Assembly (NCBI GenBank): GCA_017302195.1
Contig: JAFLEG010000239.1
Span: 1-6,893 of the forward strand
Direction of reading: 5' to 3'
From: Verrucomicrobiota bacterium
Lineage (GTDB): Bacteria; Verrucomicrobiota; Verrucomicrobiia; Limisphaerales; UBA9464
DNA: 6,893 bases
The notes under the pieces are model-generated. The model did not search any database. It worked only from the letters and a program-made list of their open reading frames with translations, and was not told the DNA's origin. This document shows, piece after piece, positions 1 to 6,135 of this stretch. Position 1 is the stretch's first letter, and the number at the start of each line of letters is the position of its first letter. A program made the position numbers and the translations under genes.

Positions 1-1209
1 GCGGTTCGGGACCTGGGGTCGGGGGATTCCGGGACCTTCGAGGCGCTGGGCGCCCTTGCGGATGCCGCCGCAGCCACCGAACGCCGTGTGGTGGCGCAGG
101 GGCATGACGTCGGTTTCGTGGTTTCCGTGCTGCGGGCCTGGCGCTCCGGAGGGGTGCTTTGCCCCCTGGAATCCGGGCAGAGGCTTCCGGAGGAACCGCC
201 GCCACCGGAGGGCACCGCCCTGCTCAAACGCACCTCGGGCACCACGGGGGCCCCACGGAGCATCCGCTTCACGGCATCGCAGATGACGTCCGATGGCGAC
301 GCCATCGTGACCTCCATGGGACTCCATCCCGGACAACCCAACCTGGGGGTGATCTCCCTCGCGCACAGCTATGGGTTCGCCAACCTGATCCTGCCGCTCC
401 TGCTCCACGGAGTGCCGCTGTACCTGGTCCCGTCCCCGCTGCCCGAGGTGCTGGCGCGGTGTGTGCGGGGGTGTCCGGAGCCGGCGCTGACCCTGCCGGC
501 GGTTCCCGCCCTGTGGACCACCTGGCTGCAGGCCGATGTGATTCCGGCCGCGGTCCGTCTGGCGATTTCCGCCGGGGCGCCGCTGCCCCTGGCTCTGGAG
601 GAGGCGGTGTTCCAACGACACGGGCTCAAGCTGCACAATTTCCTCGGGGCGTCGGAATGCGGAGGCATCGCCTACGATCCATCATCGGTGCCGCGGACCG
701 ACGGGACCCTGGCGGGTTGGCCTCTGCACGGGGTTGGTGTGGATTCCGATGCGGAGGGCTGTCTGACGGTGCGCGGGCCCGCAGTCGGGGCGGGCTACTG
801 GCCGGAGCCGGATGCGCCGCTCTTGGGCGGGGTGTACCGCGCGCGGGACCGGGTGGAACTGACCCCCGGTGGCGGAGTGCGCCTGCTGGGCAGGGCGGGG
901 GACCTCATCAATGTCGCCGGACGCAAGCTGCATCCCGAGACGGTGGAGGCCGAGTTGCTGCGGCACGCCGGAGTCCGCGCCGCACTGGTGCTCGGGGTGC
1001 CTGAGGATTCGATCCGCGGGGATGCCGTGGCCGCGGTGGTCCAGGCGGACGCCTCGGTGTCCGATGCGTCGCTCCGCGAGTTCCTTGCCGCCCGGCTTCC
1101 GGCGTGGCAGTTGCCGCGCATCTGGCACCGGGTCGGGCGGTTGGAGGCCAACACCCGGGGCAAGATCTCCCGCGCCGAGTGGCGCGCGCGGTTGTCCCCT
1201 CCAGGATGA
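1..1209 (+). CDS. AMP-dependent acyl/aryl-CoA (or ACP) ligase, 5'-truncated
   Basis: This is an ANL-superfamily adenylating enzyme that activates a carboxylic acid as the acyl-AMP and passes it to CoA or an acyl carrier protein. The frame is open from the first base with no start, so about 402 C-terminal residues are visible and the N-terminus lies outside the window. Numbering from the first codon, the P-loop core A3 is RTSGTTGAPR (77-86), with Arg where the family usually has Lys. A5 is LGASECGG with its Glu at about 219. A7 contains YRARD with the ribose-binding Asp at about 283. The hinge A8 is GRAGDLINVAGRK (about 297-309). A10 is NTRGKIS with the catalytic Lys at about 388. All core motifs after A3 are intact, so the enzyme should be active. 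It converges on the dehydratase/LolA/MMPL unit. The substrate cannot be read from sequence; by context it may load a starter acid such as 4-hydroxybenzoate, as ApeH-type ligases do. The family call is secure and the pathway role is inferred. Confidence 0.9.
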   Translation, partial: AVRDLGSGDSGTFEALGALADAAAATERRVVAQGHDVGFVVSVLRAWRSGGVLCPLESGQRLPEEPPPPEGTALLKRTSGTTGAPRSIRFTASQMTSDGDAIVTSMGLHPGQPNLGVISLAHSYGFANLILPLLLHGVPLYLVPSPLPEVLARCVRGCPEPALTLPAVPALWTTWLQADVIPAAVRLAISAGAPLPLALEEAVFQRHGLKLHNFLGASECGGIAYDPSSVPRTDGTLAGWPLHGVGVDSDAEGCLTVRGPAVGAGYWPEPDAPLLGGVYRARDRVELTPGGGVRLLGRAGDLINVAGRKLHPETVEAELLRHAGVRAALVLGVPEDSIRGDAVAAVVQADASVSDASLREFLAARLPAWQLPRIWHRVGRLEANTRGKISRAEWRARLSPPG

Positions 1210-1364
1210 GGTTCACCCTAAAGAGGTTCAGACCGTGCGGCGGGAAGCGTGAGACGATCCTGCTGACCCATGTGCGGTGGTGCGCGGTTCCCGGGGTTCT
1301 CGTTCTTCCCCAACACGCCTCTTCGCGTCCTGGCGCCTTCGCTGTTTCCAACCAGCCATCGTGG

Positions 1365-1784
1365 TTATGGACTGCCGGCAAGGGTCACCTCGCATTGCAG
1401 GATGAGCGTGCCGCGCAGGGTGGCGGTGGCCTGGGCCTGGATGAGATGGCCCATTCGGGCCAGGACACGCGCGTGCAGCGTGATCAGTTCTTCGGGGCGC
1501 GGAGCACCCAGGATCTTTGCCGACCGGACCGCGGTGAGCTTCAGCCCCGGCAGCGGCGGATGGGCGGGATCCGACTGGGCGACGATCCCGGCCAGTTGGG
1601 CGGCGGCCTCCAGCAGCAGAACTCCGGGAAGCAGCGGGTCCCCGGGGAAGTGTCCGCGAAGGAACGGCTCATCCCCCTTCAGGCGGTACTCGGCGACGCC
1701 GCTGGTGCCCGGGTCAAGGGTGAGCATCCGGTCGAGGAACCGGAACTCCGGACCGTGCGGCAGGTGCTGAAGGGCGTCGTTCAT
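1365..1784 (-). CDS. FabZ-like hot-dog 3-hydroxyacyl-ACP dehydratase
   Basis: This 139-residue single hot-dog domain is close to the usual FabZ length (about 145) and is predicted to remove water from 3-hydroxyacyl-ACP to give trans-2-enoyl-ACP in the cytoplasm. The N-terminus LPHGPEFRFLDRML (8-21) matches the FabZ opening LPHRxPFLLVDRV. The catalytic loop GHFPGDPLLPGV carries His45, and the following helix LLLEAAAQLAG carries Glu59, so both active-site residues are present. The ATG overlaps the TGA of the LolA-like gene by four bases (ATGA), which implies translational coupling. A GAAGG element six bases upstream (1791-1795), inside the end of the LolA-like gene, is a plausible ribosome binding site. 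It is the last gene of the minus-strand unit. Primary fatty-acid FabZ is the alternative, but position beside LolA, MMPL and LPLAT genes favours a dedicated polyene dehydratase of the ApeI/ApeP type. Confidence 0.88.
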   Translation of the reverse strand: MNDALQHLPHGPEFRFLDRMLTLDPGTSGVAEYRLKGDEPFLRGHFPGDPLLPGVLLLEAAAQLAGIVAQSDPAHPPLPGLKLTAVRSAKILGAPRPEELITLHARVLARMGHLIQAQATATLRGTLILQCEVTLAGSP

Positions 1785-2476
1785 CGGGGGCCTTCGGGGC
1801 GGGTGATCTTCCAGGATCTGTCGAGCCCGGGAGCAAACAGGGATGCCGGAATGTCGGGATTCCGTTCGGCGTCGTGGAATTCATTGCGGAGCCGGGAGCC
1901 GTCGGTGAACTGGAGTTCGGAGGCGGCCAGCGCCAGGTCGTTGGTCCGGACCTCCAGGGTCAGGGCGGGCAGCAATCGCCGGGAGGCGGCGGCGCGCGGA
2001 CGCAGCCGAAACCGCCACTGCGCGTTGGTCGTGACTAGTTCGAGCAGTTCAAAGCGGCGGCGGAACTCGGCGCCGTCGCGGGGGAACCCGCTGTCGAGCA
2101 GCGTGAGGGCGTCCTTCATCGGACCGGGGGTCCGCGCATCCAGCGGATACTGCTCGGCACGTTTCAACGCGGGCGAGAGCATCCAGAGATCGGTCCCATT
2201 CCGAAGCGCGATGGATTTCGCCGGGTCGCCCAGTTCCCACCGGAATTGGTCCGGGGCCTGAAACCAGACCCGTCCCGGAGAAGAAAGGGGCTGCGTCAGC
2301 GCCTGAAGATGCCGGACCTGGGTGAACTGGGCGGTCCACGAGGTGAGTCCTGCCTGAGCGGTCAGCCAGCGGTCGAGCGTTTCGTCAGGACTTTGAGCCG
2401 CGCACGGGACGGCGATCAGCAGCAGGCTCAGGGCGGTGATGACGGAGCCGGCGGATGGACGTGGCGGTGACTTCAC
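1781..2476 (-). CDS. LolA-like periplasmic outer-membrane lipid/lipoprotein carrier
   Basis: The protein is 231 residues from the GTG at 2476. The N-terminus is a Sec signal peptide: Lys2 and Arg6, a hydrophobic stretch at about 12-23 (VITALSLLLIAV), then a CAA|QS cleavage site near 27/28. Pro before the Cys argues against a lipobox. The mature part has the LolA pattern FTQVRHL...SSPGRVWFQAPDQFRWE (about 51-81), then alternating strands such as LWMLSPALKRAEQYPLD. The family forms an open beta barrel that carries acyl chains across the periplasm. Start choice: the frame stays open upstream to an ATG at 2755 inside the fusion gene's reading region, and another ATG lies at 2545, but both would put a long arginine- and proline-rich tail before the signal peptide. 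No good Shine-Dalgarno precedes any candidate. It lies 103 bases after the MMPL-LPLAT stop and overlaps the dehydratase start. Context suggests a cluster-specific carrier, not the housekeeping LolA. Confidence 0.85.
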   Translation of the reverse strand: MKSPPRPSAGSVITALSLLLIAVPCAAQSPDETLDRWLTAQAGLTSWTAQFTQVRHLQALTQPLSSPGRVWFQAPDQFRWELGDPAKSIALRNGTDLWMLSPALKRAEQYPLDARTPGPMKDALTLLDSGFPRDGAEFRRRFELLELVTTNAQWRFRLRPRAAASRRLLPALTLEVRTNDLALAASELQFTDGSRLRNEFHDAERNPDIPASLFAPGLDRSWKITRPEGPR

Positions 2477-2501
2477 ACGCTTGGGGCTCGTTGAAAATTC
2501 G

Positions 2502-2523
2502 CCCCACCCCGGAGGGTGTGGGG
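2502..2523 (-). promoter_or_regulatory. GC-rich hairpin between the MMPL-LPLAT and LolA-like genes
   Basis: On the minus strand CCCCACACC and GGGGTGGGG form a nine-pair stem with one A-G mismatch around a CTCC loop. It is followed five bases later by TTTT inside AATTTTC. It lies 56 bases past the MMPL-LPLAT stop and 25 bases before the chosen GTG of the LolA-like gene. It could be a partial terminator or attenuator that lowers distal gene expression, a processing site, or chance in GC-rich DNA. The T-run is too short for a confident terminator. Confidence 0.3.
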
Positions 2524-2579
2524 AGATGTGTGAATCGGGTCCCATGCGGGGAGGCCAGAAAGATTTCAGCGGCAAGGTT

Positions 2580-5500
2580 TCAGGAGGAAGGAGGATGAAG
2601 GGATGGGTCCCGCGGTTCTGCCGGCGGAGCGGGCTCGGGCGCTTGCGGCCCCGACGGCCACACGGGCACGAAATGAAACCATTGGTCGGAGAATTGCCGG
2701 ACCGCGGACTCGAAGGCACGCAGGATTCGTCCGGTGAATGCAATCCGTTCCTCACGGTTTCCCAAGGCGCGGCGGTCGTAGTCCACCGGCGCCAGCGCGT
2801 GGGCGCGGTGAAGGGGCCCCTCGCGCACGATGATCACCGGGAGGACCACCGCTCCCGAGGCGCGGGCCAGTTCCGCGGCGGCGACGCTGGCCAGGAATGG
2901 ACGGCCCAGGAAGGTCACCTTGACGGCGGTGGCCGCGGGCGGGCGGTCCATGAGCAGCGCCACCATGCCGCCGTCCTGCAACCGGCGAATCACTTCGACG
3001 AAGGCAAAGGGGTCCGAGCCCACCACCAGGGTGTCCACTCCCAGCCGCCTCCGCGCCGCTGCACGCAGTTCGGTGAAGCCATCCCCGGGCTCGGGCGCGG
3101 TCAGCACCAGGGGCCGGATGCCATCCCGCTTCAGCAGGTCGGCCCCCAATTCCCAGTTGCCGAGGTGCGGGGTGACCAGGAGCACGCCGCGTCCGGATTT
3201 CCTGGCTTCGGTGAAGTGCTGCCAGCCATCGCCCGGTTCGATACGCACCGCGTCCATCACCCCGGCCTCGCGCCGCCAGAGATCCACCAGCTTCCTGGCA
3301 AACTGATGGAAGGTGCGTCGGGCTGCCGCCTCGGCGGCGCCGGGGGGCGGGCCGACCACCGGACGAAGGTTGCCCGCCACGATCTGGAGGCGTTCGGGGG
3401 CAAGGCGGGGGTAGAGCCATCCGCCGAAGGTGGCCGTCTGGTGCGCGGCGGCATCGGGCAGCACCCGGGCCAGCACTCGGGCGAGGCGCCAGACGGCCGG
3501 CCCATACAGGGCGGAGGGACCCGGTGCTGTGGAGGGGGGGGCGGCAACGGGGCCGGCCCATCGGCGCCACCATGCCGGGAGCAGTCCCACGCAGATCGCG
3601 AACACGCACCCCACGCCCACCGCGCACAGCAGGTCGAGACTGGCGAGTCCCCGGTTGCTGCTCCAGGCGAGTGACCCGAACCCCGCGATGTTGGCGCCGG
3701 CGCAGAGCAGCAGGGCGCGTCCGGTGGTGCGCCAGACCGCGCGGGCTTCGCCCTGGTGCCGCTGCAGGGCGAGTTGCACATGGATGGTGGAGTCCACCGA
3801 GATCCCCAGCAGCAGCGGCAGGGCCACCAGGCTGAGCAGGTTCCAGGTCCATCCGAGCAGGGACATCGCCGTGAGCAGCAGGGCGAAACTCAGCGCCAGG
3901 GCTGCCAGGCCCAGAACCACCTCGCGTCCCCGCCCGAAGGCCATCCAGAGGCATCCGGTCAGGGCCGCGGCGATGCCGGCGAAGAGCAGGCCCACCCGGG
4001 GTTGAACAAAGGACACCAGGCTGCGGCTGAGCGTGGTCCAACTGCCCAGGGTGGTTCCTGCCGGCAGCGGGCCGAGTTCCCGCGGGAGGGTCTCAGGGTC
4101 CGGGGCAAACACCGCGCCCAGAGCCAGCCAGCGGCCTTCGGTGGTCCGGGCCACCGACTGTGCCCTCAGCCAGGCGGCGGTGGCGTTGGTGGGCCAGACA
4201 TCGGGAGTCAACGCCGCCGGCGTCTGCGTCCAGTGCGTTTTCAGGCGATCCAGCAGCGCGACCGCATTCGAGTTGAAGCCGGCGCTCAGGACGGCGTCAC
4301 GGAGGCCTGGAGAGGCTTCCATCCACTGCCGCAGGATCGGGTGGTTCACCGCCGCGTGATCCGGCCGTGGCCAGAAGCGGTCGGGAAGTTCGAAGGCCTC
4401 CACCGCTCCGCGTTCCTTCGCGGATTCCAACTGCTGGCGGACCATCCCCATCTGGCGCGCCACCGCCTCCGGGTCGCTACCCTCCCACACCAGGACCAGC
4501 GGGTCCTGCGGGTGATCGAGGGCTCGCTGCATCCCCTCCATCGCCTCGTAGGCCGGGCTGACGCGCGGACGGAGCGGGTCGTCGGTGGCGGTCACCGCGG
4601 GCAGACCGCGGCCCCCGAGAATCAAGGCCATCAGGAGCAGGAGTCCGGCCGTCACCCGCAGGCCGAACCGTTCCGGGAAACTTGCGGCAAGGGACCGGTC
4701 TGCGCCGGATGCCGTCCGTGCGGCCCGGGGGGGCACGGGGCACACCCGCGGCAGGTAGAAGTACAGCATCACCACCGCGCCGGTCAGCAGGCCGATGGCG
4801 GTGAGTTGCCCAAGCCGGGCCAGTCCGGGAAGCCCGGCGAACCCCAGGAGCAGGAAGGTGCCTGCGGTGGTGCCTGCGGAATACCACACGCCGCGGGACA
4901 CCGCCCGCCGAACCTCTTCCGGCGGGGCACCCGGATGTGCCGCGGCCTCCTGATAGGCCACCAGACCGTAATCCACGGCGAGCCCGAGCAGCACGGCGGC
5001 AAATCCCACGCTCAGGACATTCAGGGTGCCGAAGAGCAGTCCGCCCAGCGCGAGGGTGAGCACCAGCGTGCCGGCCAGTGAGATCACCAGCCAGCCCAGC
5101 GGACGCCAGGAACGGTGTGCGATCCAGAACAGCCCGGCGATCAGCAGTATGGTGGCCAGTATGGAGCCGGTGAGATCCCGTTCCATCCCGGAGGCGATCT
5201 CGGCGATAAATGCCGGGCGTCCGGTGAAGCCGGGGACCGCTTTGGAATCTGCTCCGGGGATTGAGGCCAGTGCCGTGTCGGCACGGGTCCGGATCGCCGC
5301 CAGCCACCGGGCCAGTTCCCGGTAGTTCATGTCCGGGCGCGGTGGTTCCACAAACACCACCCGGAAGAGGCCATCTCCGCTGGTGAACAGCCCGACGCCA
5401 TCGCCGGTGTCGGGCAGATCCCCTTCCGAAGCTCCCGGCAGCCGGGAGAATCCCAGGGGATCATAACTGGTCCTGGCCAATGTCATGGGATCCAGCGAGG

Positions 5501-5924
5501 TGGTGAGTTCCTCACGGGCGGCAGCGAGTTCTTGGGCCACCCGGGCGGGGGCCAGGCGATCCACCAGCAATCGGACCTGTTCCGGCGGTTGCTGGAGCCA
5601 GAGCCAGCCGAGGTTTTCGGCGGCGTCCTCAGGGTGTTCCTGCCAGGGGGGGCGCCACCGGGCCTTTCGGGTGAGCGGCGGATCGGACTCCAGCGCCCGG
5701 CTGACTGCCGCCGCCGCGTCGGAGACCGCCTCGGGATCCGCGCCGCGCAGCGTGATCAGCAGATCCCCGGAGGCGGCAAAGTGCCGCTGTTGGAGGCGCA
5801 GTCCCCGGATGGCGGGCAGCGACTCCGGGAGCAATGCCAGCACATCGGTGTCGAACCGCAGACGGAACAGTCCCGCGGCGACCAGCAGGGTGAGGAGAAT
5901 CCAGGGCCAGCGACGTGCAGGCAT
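2580..5924 (-). CDS. MMPL/RND-family exporter fused to an LpxL/HtrB-like acyltransferase
   Basis: The 1114-residue chain has two parts. Residues 1-788 are a complete MMPL/RND-type permease: TM1 at about 7-20, a first periplasmic domain at about 21-250, helices at about 252-325 and 348-393, TM7 at about 421-438, a second periplasmic domain at about 440-640, and helices at about 643-720 and 733-785. The TM4 motif GLAVDYG carries Asp318-Tyr319, the pair used in proton relay in MmpL3-type pumps; the matching TM10 motif GISVDST has Asp711 but Ser712. After a Pro/Ala-rich linker (789-805) comes a lysophospholipid/lipid A acyltransferase domain (about 806-1090) with the catalytic HX4E motif HLGNWE (His920, Glu925), LMDR (991-994), FLGRPF (1005-1010) and WFHFVPVW (1082-1089). 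The ATG at 5924 is the first start after an in-frame stop at 5937-5939. No Met lies near the junction, so one polypeptide is expected. Likely role: acylate a lipid or glycolipid carrier and export the product. Confidence 0.92.
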   Translation of the reverse strand: MPARRWPWILLTLLVAAGLFRLRFDTDVLALLPESLPAIRGLRLQQRHFAASGDLLITLRGADPEAVSDAAAAVSRALESDPPLTRKARWRPPWQEHPEDAAENLGWLWLQQPPEQVRLLVDRLAPARVAQELAAAREELTTSLDPMTLARTSYDPLGFSRLPGASEGDLPDTGDGVGLFTSGDGLFRVVFVEPPRPDMNYRELARWLAAIRTRADTALASIPGADSKAVPGFTGRPAFIAEIASGMERDLTGSILATILLIAGLFWIAHRSWRPLGWLVISLAGTLVLTLALGGLLFGTLNVLSVGFAAVLLGLAVDYGLVAYQEAAAHPGAPPEEVRRAVSRGVWYSAGTTAGTFLLLGFAGLPGLARLGQLTAIGLLTGAVVMLYFYLPRVCPVPPRAARTASGADRSLAASFPERFGLRVTAGLLLLMALILGGRGLPAVTATDDPLRPRVSPAYEAMEGMQRALDHPQDPLVLVWEGSDPEAVARQMGMVRQQLESAKERGAVEAFELPDRFWPRPDHAAVNHPILRQWMEASPGLRDAVLSAGFNSNAVALLDRLKTHWTQTPAALTPDVWPTNATAAWLRAQSVARTTEGRWLALGAVFAPDPETLPRELGPLPAGTTLGSWTTLSRSLVSFVQPRVGLLFAGIAAALTGCLWMAFGRGREVVLGLAALALSFALLLTAMSLLGWTWNLLSLVALPLLLGISVDSTIHVQLALQRHQGEARAVWRTTGRALLLCAGANIAGFGSLAWSSNRGLASLDLLCAVGVGCVFAICVGLLPAWWRRWAGPVAAPPSTAPGPSALYGPAVWRLARVLARVLPDAAAHQTATFGGWLYPRLAPERLQIVAGNLRPVVGPPPGAAEAAARRTFHQFARKLVDLWRREAGVMDAVRIEPGDGWQHFTEARKSGRGVLLVTPHLGNWELGADLLKRDGIRPLVLTAPEPGDGFTELRAAARRRLGVDTLVVGSDPFAFVEVIRRLQDGGMVALLMDRPPAATAVKVTFLGRPFLASVAAAELARASGAVVLPVIIVREGPLHRAHALAPVDYDRRALGNREERIAFTGRILRAFESAVRQFSDQWFHFVPVWPSGPQAPEPAPPAEPRDPSLHPPSS
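2582..2607. repeat. Purine-rich GGATGAAGG repeat, copy 1
   Basis: The plus strand reads AGGAGGAAG, then GAG, then GATGAAGG and GATGGG. It matches the copy at 5985-6014 except for a three-base insertion. It overlaps the last codons of the MMPL-LPLAT gene on the opposite strand, where it encodes the tail DPSLHPPSS. Similar purine-rich spacers are, to my memory, common between genes in some Verrucomicrobiota. The function is unknown. Confidence 0.5.
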
Positions 5925-5984
5925 GATGGCGCGGGGTCATGGTGCCGCGGGACACGCCCCGGGTGCACGGGGAACCGTGGGGAA

Positions 5985-6014
5985 AGGAGGAAGGATGAAG
6001 GAAGAGGGATGAAG
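5985..6014. repeat. Purine-rich GGATGAAGG repeat, copy 2
   Basis: The plus strand reads AGGAGGAAGGATGAAGG followed by AAGAGGGATGAAG, so the GGATGAAG unit appears twice within the element. It lies 61 bases upstream of the MMPL-LPLAT start and is in the same orientation as the copy at 2582-2607. The fusion gene is therefore bracketed by direct repeats. Confidence 0.5.
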
Positions 6015-6095
6015 TGAATCAAGCATCCTGGCGAATGCATCGCATGCCGTATTCGTGATCGGAATGCGGATGCGAGCGTTGTTGGTCCGTGGATT

Positions 6096-6119
6096 CGGGT
6101 TGCGGTTGCGGTGCGGGTT
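6096..6119. repeat. Short GGTTGC-type tandem repeat
   Basis: The plus strand shows four imperfect units in a row: CGGGTT, GCGGTT, GCGGT and GCGGGTT. It lies 17 bases before the ATG of the left-handed beta-helix gene, where a ribosome binding site would be expected but none is seen. It may be slippage-derived spacer DNA; no function is evident. Confidence 0.4.
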
Positions 6120-6135
6120 TCTGCACCGTGACGGC

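Larger units (their letters stand above)
5925..6135. other. Divergent intergenic region between the MMPL-LPLAT and LbH genes
   Basis: This 211-base stretch separates two outward-reading genes and must hold both promoters unless transcription enters from elsewhere. I find no convincing -35/-10 pair on either strand. It contains a five-pair GC hairpin CCCCG/CGGGG (5957-5972) about 33 bases before the MMPL-LPLAT ATG, the purine-rich repeat at 5985-6014 and the GGTTGC-type tandem repeat at 6096-6119. No coding potential is evident. Frames that stay open here encode arginine-, asparagine- and proline-rich low-complexity peptides without homology that I recognise. Confidence 0.5.

Noticed and set aside
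1348..1370. Weak inverted repeat AACCA/TGGTT at the dehydratase stop as a bidirectional terminator in the convergent gap 1210-1364
   Set aside because: Only five pairs with a bulge beyond them, no T-run, and it overlaps the stop codon. I see no better terminator in this gap.
1104..2261. Plus-strand open frame of 385 codons across the ligase end and the dehydratase/LolA genes
   Set aside because: It is low-complexity and overlaps three well-supported genes; no family motif is visible.
3540..3575. A split of the fusion gene into separate MMPL and acyltransferase genes near the linker
   Set aside because: The reading frame is continuous, there is no stop, and no Met codon occurs between residue 686 and residue 890, so a separate acyltransferase start is not supported.
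2436..5081. Long open frames on the plus strand opposite the MMPL-LPLAT gene (2436-3674 and 3756-5081), and one on the minus strand at 2752-4041
   Set aside because: They are rich in Gly, Arg, Pro, His and Gln, show no domain motif, and are expected in GC-rich DNA opposite or out of frame with a real gene.
6055..6135. N-terminal extension of the beta-helix protein to the ATG at 6055
   Set aside because: The 27 residues are Arg-rich translation of the GGTTGC-type repeat, and the conserved cap begins at the ATG at 6136.
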